DNA from: Oleiagrimonas sp035690885
GTDB lineage: Bacteria; Pseudomonadota; Gammaproteobacteria; Xanthomonadales; Rhodanobacteraceae
Length of the DNA: 10,995 bases
Direction of reading: 5' to 3'
Assembly: GCA_035690885.1 (NCBI GenBank)
Contig: DASSKC010000032.1
Location: 1-10,995, forward strand
Shown: positions 1 through 6,636 of the stretch, one piece after another
How positions within the stretch are numbered: position 1 is the stretch's first letter
Layout: every line of letters begins with the position of its first letter
The notes under the pieces: model-generated
Databases searched by the model: none
What the model saw: only the letters and a program-made list of their open reading frames with translations
What the model was told of the DNA's origin: nothing
Translations under genes and position numbers: made by a program

Positions 1-166
1 TCGTAGCGAGCCGGTTCAAGCGTGCGTCCTGAGTGGATTTCACGATTGAGCAGCGCGCAGGCGTAGTTTCACTACGTTGAGCACTGCGATTGAGCGAAAG
101 CCGCTCAGGGCGTGCGATTGGGCCGGCGCAGTAGATCGCTGGTGAATAATGCAGGTTAGTGCGCGC
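1..166. repeat. Nested imperfect palindrome in gene-free region
   Basis: No coding region is supported here: there is no CAT on the plus strand that could start a minus-strand gene. The sequence is strongly symmetric around position 69. CGTAGT (62-67) pairs with ACTACG (71-76) across a 3-nt loop. CGCAG (56-60) faces CTGCG (84-88), CCTGAGTGG (28-36) faces CCGCTCAGG (101-109) with one mismatch, and GCCGG (10-14) faces CCGGC (123-127). CGATTGAGC occurs twice in direct orientation (43-51 and 87-95). An alternative hairpin TGAGCG (91-96)/CGCTCA (102-107) competes with the large fold. It lies just 3' of the dehydrogenase gene and could end its transcript, but there is no T-tract on that strand. It may be a dispersed genomic repeat; I cannot name the family. 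Confidence 0.55.
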
Positions 167-934
167 TTACTTGGGAGCCAGGCGCACCGCGCCATCCAGG
201 CGGATCGTCTCGCCGTTGATGTAGCGGTTACCGAGGATGAAGGCGACCACGTCGGCGTATTCTTCCGGCTTGCCCAGACGCGACGGGAACGGAATTGACG
301 CCGACAACGATTCCTGCACTTCCGGTGGCATGCCGTCGACCATCGGCGTCCAGAAAATGCCGGGGGCGATGGTCGCCACGCGGATGCCGAAACGCGACAG
401 CTCGCGTGCTATCGGCAGGGTCATGCCGACCACGCCGCCCTTGGACGCCGAGTAGGCGGCCTGGCCGATCTGGCCTTCGTAGGCCGCCACCGAGGCGGTG
501 TTGATGATGACGCCGCGCTCACCGTCGTCACCGGCTTCGTTGTCCTGCATCAGCGAGGCGCCGGCCTTGGCCACGTTGAAGCTGCCGACCAAGTTGACCA
601 TGACCGTGGACTTGAACTTGTCCAGCGGCATCGGTCCCTGGCGACCGAGCACACGACCGGCGCCGAGGATGCCAGCGCAGTTGATGACCACGTTGAGACC
701 GCCCATGGCATCGCGCGCCGCCGTGGCATTGGCGAGGACATCATCCTCGTTGGTGACGTCGGTGCGCACGAAGCGGGCCGCGTCGCCGAGCTCCGTCGCC
801 GCGGCCTGGCCCTTTTCGTCATTGACGTCGAGCAGGGTGACCTTGCCACCGTTGTCGACGAAATGGCGGGCAACGGCATTGCCAAGTCCCGAGGCGCCAC
901 CGGTGACGAGGGCTTTCACCTGGTTCAATTGCAT
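167..934 (-). CDS. SDR-family NAD-dependent dehydrogenase, HSD10-type 3-hydroxyacyl-CoA dehydrogenase
   Basis: This 255-residue protein is a complete classical short-chain dehydrogenase. The Rossmann cofactor motif TGGASGLG is at residues 11-18, Asp36 ends beta-2 and favours NAD over NADP, and the NxAG-type motif NCAG is at 85-88. The catalytic tetrad is Asn114, Ser148, Tyr161 and Lys165 (YSASK). The long insert around residues 91-108 and the N-terminal pattern resemble 3-hydroxy-2-methylbutyryl-CoA/3-hydroxyacyl-CoA dehydrogenases (type 10), which oxidise 3-hydroxyacyl-CoA esters in fatty-acid and isoleucine breakdown in the cytosol. The exact substrate is an inference. The ATG start is supported by GGAG eight bases upstream (942-945 on the plus strand). 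It lies 57 bp after phaR on the same strand, but a possible own -10 box lies in that gap. An acetoacetyl-CoA reductase role is less likely because such enzymes use NADP. Confidence 0.88.
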   Translation of the reverse strand: MQLNQVKALVTGGASGLGNAVARHFVDNGGKVTLLDVNDEKGQAAATELGDAARFVRTDVTNEDDVLANATAARDAMGGLNVVINCAGILGAGRVLGRQGPMPLDKFKSTVMVNLVGSFNVAKAGASLMQDNEAGDDGERGVIINTASVAAYEGQIGQAAYSASKGGVVGMTLPIARELSRFGIRVATIAPGIFWTPMVDGMPPEVQESLSASIPFPSRLGKPEEYADVVAFILGNRYINGETIRLDGAVRLAPK

Positions 935-961
935 GGGGTGTCTCCGTGGATCAAAGCGCCG

Positions 962-967
962 ATTCTA
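962..967 (-). promoter_or_regulatory. Possible -10 box for the SDR gene
   Basis: TAGAAT, five of six matches to TATAAT, lies 28 nt upstream of the dehydrogenase ATG in the phaR-SDR gap. No convincing -35 is seen at the proper spacing, so this is a weak call. The gene may also be read through from phaR. Confidence 0.3.
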
Positions 968-991
968 ACGCGATCCGGCGGCATGCCTTTT

Positions 992-1456
992 TCATTGATG
1001 CCCGGAATCGTCGCCCGTCGTATCCGGCGGTTCGTCGGAGCTGGCGTTCCATGTGACCCGGTTCAGTTCGGTCAGTGCATCCAGTGCGGCCCGCGGGCCT
1101 TTTCCGATCAACTCGTCCAGCTGTTCACGCAGATCCTGCTGTTGCTCCATGAACACATCGAGGCTTTGCTCGAGGTACAGCCCGATGATGTACTGCAGCG
1201 TGTCCCCCTGCAGATGAATGAGGCGGCGCAGCAATGGCGCCGAGAGCAGCGGTTGTCCCCGCTGTTCGCGCTCGGCAATGACCTGCAACAGCACGCCGGG
1301 GGTGATGTTCTTGTCGGTGCGGGCTTCGTGGACCTCGAAATTTTCCCCGTCCAGCACCAGCTGGCGCAGGTCTTCCAACGTGACATAGGACGAGATGCCG
1401 GTGTCGTAAAGACGCCGGTTGGGATACTTCCGGATGATGCGCGTGGCCGCTGTCAT
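992..1456 (-). CDS. phaR: PhaR, polyhydroxyalkanoate synthesis regulator
   Basis: The protein is 154 residues from the ATG at 1456. The N-terminal PHB/PHA accumulation regulator DNA-binding domain is recognisable by the signature RIIRKYPNRRLYDT (residues 6-19), followed by YVTLEDLRQLV and FEVHEARTDKNITPGVLLQVI. The PHB_acc domain follows, with an aromatic/leucine-rich stretch (YIIGLYLEQSLDVFMEQQ) that in the family mediates granule or phasin binding and oligomerisation. PhaR proteins bind PHA granules and phasin or synthase promoters, and repress phasin genes until polymer accumulates. The C-terminus is short and acidic (SSDEPPDTTGDDSG). A TTG three codons upstream (1465) could also be used; neither start has a clear Shine-Dalgarno sequence. 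No phaC, phaB or phasin gene is in this window, so its targets lie elsewhere. Confidence 0.9.
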   Translation of the reverse strand: MTAATRIIRKYPNRRLYDTGISSYVTLEDLRQLVLDGENFEVHEARTDKNITPGVLLQVIAEREQRGQPLLSAPLLRRLIHLQGDTLQYIIGLYLEQSLDVFMEQQQDLREQLDELIGKGPRAALDALTELNRVTWNASSDEPPDTTGDDSGHQ

Positions 1457-1513
1457 GGCGCGCAAGCTAGCAGATGTTGCTGCACCGCACCAGAACGCGT
1501 GATATCCGGTGGG

Positions 1514-2398
1514 TCAGGGCAATGCGAAGGACAACCGGCCGACCTGTTCCAGTCGTGCGATGTCAAAATGACGAACGGCTGATTCGAGCAATCCCTGGAT
1601 GTTGCCTTCAGGGCGGTTCTCGACCGGGACGCCGAGACAGACCAGGGCCGCCCGCAGCAAGACCGCAACAGGCCTCCCGTCGAGGGGGCGATCCAGGTTG
1701 GACTTGGACAACTTGCGCCCGTCACGATCGGTGACCAACGGAATGTGCAGGTACCGGGGCGTGGGCAGGTCGAGCAGATGCTGCAGGTGGATCTGGCGGG
1801 GCGTGGAGGTCATCAGGTCCACGCCGCGCACCACTTCGGTCACGCCCTGGGCCGCGTCGTCGACCACGCAGGCCAACTGGTAGGCCCAGCATCCATCGGC
1901 GCGGCGCAAGACGATATCGCCCACCGTATCGCGCAGGTTCTGGCGTTGCGGACCTTGCAGCATGTCGTCGAACGCGATGGTCGTGTCCGGCACCTGCAAG
2001 CGCAAGGCCGGCGCGCGCTCGCTATCGGCGGGCCTCACGCAGTGTCCGTCACGATGTATGCCGTCGGCGGTGGCCAGATCGGCGCGGCTGCACCAGCAGG
2101 GGAAGATCAGTCCCTTGTCATGCAGGACGTCCAGCGCGGCCTGATACGCCGCGTGCCGCGTGGACTGATACATCACCGCGCCATCGGCGATCAGGCCAAG
2201 GCGTTGCAGATCGGCCAGTATGGATTGCGCCGAGCCATCGACCTCGCGCAACGGGTCGATGTCTTCCATGCGCAGCAACCATTGGCCCCCGGCCTGGCGC
2301 GCACGCAGCCAGCCGGCCAGCGCGGCGACCAGCGAACCGGCGTGCAGGTCTCCCGTCGGAGACGGGGCAAAGCGGCCGCGATAGGGGCTGCGTGGCAC
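1514..2398 (-). CDS. gluQ: Glutamyl-Q tRNA(Asp) synthetase (GluQ-RS)
   Basis: GluQ-RS is a truncated class I glutamyl-tRNA synthetase paralogue that activates glutamate and attaches it to queuosine at position 34 of tRNA(Asp). From the GTG at 2398 the protein has 294 residues, the normal length for an enzyme without the anticodon-binding domain. Visible motifs are RFAPSPTGDLHAGSL (9-23), carrying the HIGH-type signature; RMEDID (43-48) for glutamate binding; the zinc-site segment CWC (101-103) to C120; YQLACVVDD (173-181); RGVDLM (191-196); and KLSKS (229-233), the KMSKS equivalent. I chose the GTG because GGGAAGG lies 8 nt upstream and homologues begin just before YRGRFAPS; an in-frame ATG at 2443 would add 15 unlikely residues and lacks a good ribosome site. 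Position 116, where E. coli YadB has the Tyr zinc ligand, appears to be Arg. Confidence 0.94.
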   Translation of the reverse strand: MPRSPYRGRFAPSPTGDLHAGSLVAALAGWLRARQAGGQWLLRMEDIDPLREVDGSAQSILADLQRLGLIADGAVMYQSTRHAAYQAALDVLHDKGLIFPCWCSRADLATADGIHRDGHCVRPADSERAPALRLQVPDTTIAFDDMLQGPQRQNLRDTVGDIVLRRADGCWAYQLACVVDDAAQGVTEVVRGVDLMTSTPRQIHLQHLLDLPTPRYLHIPLVTDRDGRKLSKSNLDRPLDGRPVAVLLRAALVCLGVPVENRPEGNIQGLLESAVRHFDIARLEQVGRLSFALP

Positions 2399-2471
2399 GG
2401 TGAAAGCCTTCCCGAAGCATGATCGCCCCAGTGTGCCAAACATGGAGGTGCGCCGTGAGCCGCCTCTCCCA

Positions 2472-2491
2472 CCCCGCGCAGATGCGCGGGG
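2472..2491. terminator. GC-rich stem-loop after the hemerythrin-like gene
   Basis: A perfect 8-bp stem CCCCGCGC/GCGCGGGG with the 4-nt loop AGAT sits 12 nt beyond the stop of the hemerythrin-like gene and before gluQ. There is no T-tract on the minus strand, so it is not a canonical intrinsic terminator. It could attenuate transcription or protect the 3' end. Confidence 0.4.
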
Positions 2492-2503
2492 CGGGGGCAG
2501 TGT

Positions 2504-3019
2504 TCAGGTGGGCTGGTACAACGGATAAAGGCTGTTTTCCTCGCTGTCCAGTCGTTGTTCCAGCAGGCCACCCACTTTCTCGTACTCGGCGGTGAATTGC
2601 TGACGCTCGGCCGTGGAGGCAAAGTCGCTGTTTTGCCATGCCTTGACAAAATTGACCACCTCGCGGGCGATCGTGTTCATGTCGCGGCGAAACTCGTGCA
2701 TGGTACGTGCGTTTTCGGCATCATCGGCCAACGCGTTCTCGAGATAAGCATAAAACCGCACGTTTTCCGTGAGGATGTGTGCCTGCAACGACGATTTGAA
2801 ATGCGCCAGAAGGGTGCGAACCTGGGCGTATTCGCCCGCCTTGTCGTGTTTGCCGATGCGTTCATACAAGGCGCCGAGGCGCGCATGGTCGGTGTGCAGC
2901 GAATCGATCAGTTTCGGGTCGTAGCTGATGCTGGCGGGTTTGGTGGAGCGGGGTGGTTCCGAAACGGCCATCGGCTGGACGTAGTCATCCTTGCCAAATA
3001 TTCTGCGAAAGAATCCCAT
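2504..3019 (-). CDS. Hemerythrin-like (HHE) domain protein
   Basis: The 171-residue protein is a four-helix-bundle hemerythrin-like (PF01814-type) protein. Helix 1 carries LHTDHARL (His42, His45), helix 2 HILTEN (His81-xxx-Glu85), helix 3 MHEFRRDM (His108) and helix 4 EENSLYPLY (Glu160/161 and the typical LYP). Such domains bind a diiron centre for O2, NO or redox sensing or iron handling. Here the His normally four residues before the final Glu appears to be Arg156, so the metal site may be partial. The N-terminus GFFRRIFG is amphipathic, followed by a flexible Pro/Ser linker to about residue 33; membrane association is only a guess. AGGGG about 10 nt upstream supports the ATG. The gene is divergent from htpG, whose promoter lies in the shared 160-bp gap. 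The biological role is unknown. Confidence 0.83.
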   Translation of the reverse strand: MGFFRRIFGKDDYVQPMAVSEPPRSTKPASISYDPKLIDSLHTDHARLGALYERIGKHDKAGEYAQVRTLLAHFKSSLQAHILTENVRFYAYLENALADDAENARTMHEFRRDMNTIAREVVNFVKAWQNSDFASTAERQQFTAEYEKVGGLLEQRLDSEENSLYPLYQPT

Positions 3020-3098
3020 GGCAGTGTTCCCCTTGCATTTTGTGTCGTGTCCCGACGCGTGTTGCTCCCCCCCACGCGATTCAGTGTAGTGGAAATTC

Positions 3099-3104
3099 TG
3101 TCAA
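3099..3104 (-). promoter_or_regulatory. Possible -35 box for the hemerythrin-like gene
   Basis: A perfect TTGACA on the minus strand lies 80 nt upstream of the hemerythrin-like start. Downstream candidates for a -10 (TACACT at only 10 nt, CTGAAT and TGAATC at 14-15 nt) are poor in sequence or spacing, so the promoter is tentative. It lies next to the divergent htpG promoter. Confidence 0.28.
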
Positions 3105-3111
3105 TTGTGCA

Positions 3112-3141
3112 CTTGAAAGGCGCGACAGCTGCCCCGACTCA
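3112..3141 (+). promoter_or_regulatory. Sigma-32 heat-shock promoter of htpG
   Basis: CTTGAAA at 3112-3118 is an exact match to the RpoH -35 element. After a 13-nt spacer, CCCCGACT at 3132-3139 matches the -10 consensus CCCCATnT at six of seven specified positions allowing the G, or six of eight if strict. Transcription should start near 3148-3150, leaving about 30 nt of leader before the htpG ATG at 3180. htpG is a classical RpoH regulon member, which supports the call. Confidence 0.78.
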
Positions 3142-3179
3142 TCTGAACCTCTTTCATTGTTTGCACGGAGCGTCCGTCC

Positions 3180-5051
3180 ATGAGCGACACCGCCACCGAA
3201 ACCCGATCGTTTGAAGCTGAAGTGTCACAGGTGCTGCGTCTGGTCACGCACTCGCTGTATTCGCACAAGGAAATCTTCCTGCGCGAGCTGATTTCGAACG
3301 CGTCCGATGCTTGTGACAAGTTGCGTTTCCAGGCCATCGAACAACCGGATCTGCTGGGTGGCGACGCCGATTTCCACATCGATGTCGACTGGGACGAGGC
3401 CGCGCGCACCATCACCGTCAGCGACAACGGCATCGGCATGAACCGCGACGAGATCGTGGCCAACATCGGCACCATCGCCAGTTCCGGCACGCGCCGTTTC
3501 CTGGAGGCGATGAGTGGCGATGCCAAGGCCGATGCCAACCTGATCGGCCAGTTCGGCGTCGGCTTCTACTCGGCATTCGTGGTCGCCGACAAGGTCACCG
3601 TGCTGAGCCGGCATGCTGGCGCGAGCGCCGATGAGGGCGTCAAGTGGGAGTCCGACGGCCAGGGCGAATACGCGCTGTCGACGGTCACGCGCGAGACGCG
3701 CGGCACCGCCGTCGTGTTGCATCTCAAGGAAGGCGAGGACGAATTTCTCAAGGGCTGGCAGTTGCGCTCGCTGGTCAACAAGTACTCGGACCATGTGGCC
3801 TTTCCGATTCGCCTGCCGGAAGAAAAAGACGGCAAGCGCAGCGGCGAATGGGAAACCGTCAACGACGCCTCGGCCCTGTGGCGCAAGCCCAAGAGCGAGC
3901 TGTCGGACGACGATTACAAGGCGTTCTACAAGGCACTGGGCCACGACTTCAACGATCCGCTGACCTGGGCGCACAACCGCGTCGAAGGCAACCAGAGCTT
4001 CACCACGTTGCTGTACATTCCCGCGCAGCCGCCGTTCGACCTGATGATGGGCGGGCGTGACGAGCGCAAGGGGCTCAAGCTCTACATCAAGCGCGTCTTC
4101 ATCATGGACGCGGCCGAAAGCTTCCTGCCCAACTACCTGCGCTTCGTGCGCGGCGTGGTCGATGCCGACGACCTGCCGCTCAACATCAGCCGCGAGATCC
4201 TGCAGCACAATCGCCAGGTCGATCGCATCAAGGCTTCGTGCGTCAAGCGCATCCTCGACCTGATCGAAAAGCTGGCCAACAACGAGCCGGAAAAATTCAA
4301 GACCTTCCTGAACGCGTTCGGCAACACCCTCAAGGAAGGCATCGTCGAGGACCCGAACAATCGCGAGCGCATCGCCAAGCTGCTGCGCTTTGCCTCGACC
4401 AAGGGCGAGGGTGCCGACAAGACGGTATCGCTGGACGACTACATTGGTCGCATGCAAGTGGGCCAGGATGCCATCTGGTACGTCACCGCCGACAGTCACC
4501 AGGCCGCCGCCGGCAGCCCGCAGCTGGAAGCGTTCAAGGCCAAGGACATCGAAGTCCTGCTGATGAGCGACCGCATCGACGAATGGATGCTGGGCTACCT
4601 GAACGAATATGCCGGCAAGTCACTCAAGAGCGTGGCCAAGGGCGAGCTGCCGCTGGACGAGGCCGACAAGCAGAAGCAGGAAGAAGCCAGCAAGGACGCC
4701 GCGTCACTGCTGGACAAGCTCAAGGCATTGCTGGGCGATCGCGTCGCCGACGTGCGCGTGTCCGCACGCCTGACCGATTCACCGGCCTGCCTGGCGCTGG
4801 CCGATCACGACATGGCTCCGCATCTGGCGCGCCTGCTGCGTGAAGCCGGCCAGGAAATCCCCGAGACCAAGCCGACGCTGGAAATCAATCCGCAGCATGC
4901 GTTGCTCAAGCGTCTGGACAGCGAGTCCAATGCCGACGTGCAAAACGACATCGCCCTGGTGCTGCTGGACGAAGCCAACCTCACCGCCGGCGCCGACCTG
5001 GCCGACCCGGCGGCGTTCGTGCAGCGCGTGAACCGCATCGTGCTTGGCTGA
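3180..5051 (+). CDS. htpG: Molecular chaperone HtpG (bacterial Hsp90)
   Basis: The protein has 623 residues, essentially the length of E. coli HtpG, and is an ATP-dependent cytosolic chaperone dimer that remodels client proteins with DnaK. The N-terminal GHKL ATPase domain (about 1-230) shows LRELISNASDACDKLR with Asn40, DNGIGMN, GQFGVGFYSAFVV (the lid/Gly-rich motif) and GTAVVLHL. The middle domain has NRVEGNQSFTTLLYIP, PFDLM, LPNYLRFVRGVVDADDLPLN and NISREILQ, the last carrying the catalytic-loop Arg. The C-terminal dimerisation domain follows. The long charged linker of eukaryotic Hsp90 and the MEEVD tail are absent, as expected. The ATG has GGAG about 9 nt upstream and is preceded by a sigma-32 promoter. 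The gene is single and convergent with the fusion gene downstream. Confidence 0.98.
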   Translation: MSDTATETRSFEAEVSQVLRLVTHSLYSHKEIFLRELISNASDACDKLRFQAIEQPDLLGGDADFHIDVDWDEAARTITVSDNGIGMNRDEIVANIGTIASSGTRRFLEAMSGDAKADANLIGQFGVGFYSAFVVADKVTVLSRHAGASADEGVKWESDGQGEYALSTVTRETRGTAVVLHLKEGEDEFLKGWQLRSLVNKYSDHVAFPIRLPEEKDGKRSGEWETVNDASALWRKPKSELSDDDYKAFYKALGHDFNDPLTWAHNRVEGNQSFTTLLYIPAQPPFDLMMGGRDERKGLKLYIKRVFIMDAAESFLPNYLRFVRGVVDADDLPLNISREILQHNRQVDRIKASCVKRILDLIEKLANNEPEKFKTFLNAFGNTLKEGIVEDPNNRERIAKLLRFASTKGEGADKTVSLDDYIGRMQVGQDAIWYVTADSHQAAAGSPQLEAFKAKDIEVLLMSDRIDEWMLGYLNEYAGKSLKSVAKGELPLDEADKQKQEEASKDAASLLDKLKALLGDRVADVRVSARLTDSPACLALADHDMAPHLARLLREAGQEIPETKPTLEINPQHALLKRLDSESNADVQNDIALVLLDEANLTAGADLADPAAFVQRVNRIVLG

Positions 5052-5063
5052 TCCCCGGTTGTC

Positions 5064-5094
5064 TGTACAGGGTGCAGCCGATGCACCCTGTACA
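5064..5094. terminator. Perfect 13-bp stem-loop between convergent genes
   Basis: TGTACAGGGTGCA (5064-5076) and its exact reverse complement (5082-5094) flank the 5-nt loop GCCGA. It lies 12 nt after the htpG stop and 21 nt beyond the fusion-gene stop on the other strand, so it is placed to end both transcripts. Neither strand has a T-tract after the stem, so it is either a Rho-aided or processing hairpin, or a two-way roadblock. Confidence 0.6.
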
Positions 5095-5115
5095 CATCGG
5101 GCTGCCGTGTCGTGG

Positions 5116-6636
5116 TCACACCAGATTCCAGAACGGAATCGCCACGAACCACAGGATGTAGCTGAGCGCCACCACCATCACGGCGTCGATGCGCCGGTCG
5201 GCCAAGCGTTCTCGGCCGTGCAGCAAACGCAACAGCATCAGGACCAGCAGGCCGGCGTGCGGGACCATGCCCCAGACAATGTCGTGATAGGCGACATGCG
5301 TTGGTGCCATTCGGGCCATGATCAAGCCCAGCGCCGCGGCCGCGATGGTCAGTGCCAAGGCCAGCCATGTGGCTGCGCGCGCGCCCAGGCGCACCGGCAA
5401 CGTGCCTTTGCCCGCCTGTATATCGGCATGATGGTCGGGCAGGGCTGAGAGGATGATCGCCGGCAGGATCGAGACACATATGGGCAGGGCCAACAGCCAC
5501 GGTGTTGCGGTCCACCACAGGCCGCCCTGAAGCAGGTAGCCGACCAACAGCACCATGAAGCTGTGGCTGACTGCGACGTCGAGCTCGCCCAGGCCGCGGT
5601 AACACCATTTGAGCGGGGGAGTCGTGTATCCGAGCGTCAGCACGAAAACCACCGCAAGCAGGACGGTCACGGTGCCGGGTGCGGATGCCAGTTCAATGGC
5701 AAAGGCGGCACACACTACCGCCGCGGTCAGGGCCACGGCGATGCCATGACGCAGATTGCGAAAATCGAGCTTGTGCTCGACCAGCATGCGTGAGCCGCCG
5801 TTGAACGGGCCAGCGGCGCAGTTGTTGCGATCGCTTTCGTAATCGAAATACTCGTTGGCAAAGACCGTTGCCGCTTCCAGCGCGAACAGGCACAAGTAGC
5901 CCCACCAATAGACGGCTGTACGGAAAACGTCGGCGCCGGCGATCGCCAGCGCACCAATCGTGTAGGCCGCCCAACTCATGGGATAGAACTGCAACCGCAA
6001 CGCCATCAACCATGGCGTCACCTGTCGCCCCAATTTGCGCAGCGTGCCGCCGCGGACCGCCAGTCCGGCGCGTCTGACCCGTTCCAGCCAGGCCTGACGT
6101 TGACGGTCGGTGGACAGGCGCATTGGCCCGAACATCAGCGCGCGTCGCGAGCGCACGCCACAAAAACCCAGGCTCGCGCGTCGCAGCGCATTGGTTCCCG
6201 GTTGGCGGTACAACCAGCGATGCAATACGGGTGGCGTGTCCATGGTGGTGATGGTCTGGCTGGTCTTGCCCTTCCACAGCTTGTCCCAGCCCAACTTGTC
6301 CGGGTCCCTGAAGTGAAAGGCGAAACCCGGGGTGATGATGCGATCCAGGAACCCCTTGAGCAGTGCCGGCGAGGCCCCCCACCAGGTCGGATACACGAAC
6401 ACCAGATGGTCGGCCCAGTCGACAAGTTCGCGGGCGTGACGGATGTCCGGCTCGTAATGCTGCTGTTCGGGTGATTCGGTATGCACGTCCGTGTCGAAAG
6501 CGAGGTCCGCCAGAACCAGCGTCCGCAGCTCGACGCCGGCCCGCAGCGCCCCGTCGCGATACGCCTCGAACAACGCACCGCAAAAACTGTCCTTGCGCGG
6601 ATGGCCAAGGATAAGCAGGACATTCATGGTCGACAT
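5116..6636 (-). CDS. Fusion: flavodoxin-fold NAD(P)H:quinone reductase + UbiA-family prenyltransferase
   Basis: One uninterrupted 506-residue frame joins two full domains. Residues 1-about 195 are a flavodoxin_2/NQO1-MdaB-KefF-like reductase: LGHPRKDSFCGAL (10-22) for FMN/FAD phosphate, FVYPTWWGASPALLKGF (80-96), PGFAFHF and TTMDTPP. Residues about 206-506 are a polytopic membrane domain with the two prenyl-diphosphate/Mg motifs of UbiA enzymes: NEYFDYESD (261-269, NxxxDxxxD) and DHHAD (401-405, DxxxD). GGSRMLVE (280-287) and YTTPPLKWCYRGLGEL (337-352) also fit, and I count about eight or nine hydrophobic segments. UbiA enzymes transfer a polyprenyl chain to an aromatic ring, and this one looks closest to MenA/UBIAD1-like members. 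Inference: the soluble domain reduces a quinone to the hydroquinone that the membrane domain prenylates. No clear Shine-Dalgarno sequence is seen; Met4 (6627) is an alternative start. No pathway neighbours are nearby. Confidence 0.88.
   Translation of the reverse strand: MSTMNVLLILGHPRKDSFCGALFEAYRDGALRAGVELRTLVLADLAFDTDVHTESPEQQHYEPDIRHARELVDWADHLVFVYPTWWGASPALLKGFLDRIITPGFAFHFRDPDKLGWDKLWKGKTSQTITTMDTPPVLHRWLYRQPGTNALRRASLGFCGVRSRRALMFGPMRLSTDRQRQAWLERVRRAGLAVRGGTLRKLGRQVTPWLMALRLQFYPMSWAAYTIGALAIAGADVFRTAVYWWGYLCLFALEAATVFANEYFDYESDRNNCAAGPFNGGSRMLVEHKLDFRNLRHGIAVALTAAVVCAAFAIELASAPGTVTVLLAVVFVLTLGYTTPPLKWCYRGLGELDVAVSHSFMVLLVGYLLQGGLWWTATPWLLALPICVSILPAIILSALPDHHADIQAGKGTLPVRLGARAATWLALALTIAAAALGLIMARMAPTHVAYHDIVWGMVPHAGLLVLMLLRLLHGRERLADRRIDAVMVVALSYILWFVAIPFWNLV

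Noticed and set aside
863..1582. 239-codon plus-strand frame opposite phaR and the SDR start
   Set aside because: It spans two well-supported minus-strand genes and their gap, with no domain of its own.
2399..2443. ATG start 15 codons upstream for gluQ
   Set aside because: No ribosome site before it, residues do not match the family, and a GTG with a good GGGAAGG site sits just before the conserved N-terminus.
3225..4499. 424-codon open frame on the minus strand opposite htpG
   Set aside because: Antisense shadow of the conserved Hsp90 gene, with composition typical of complement reading and no family resemblance.
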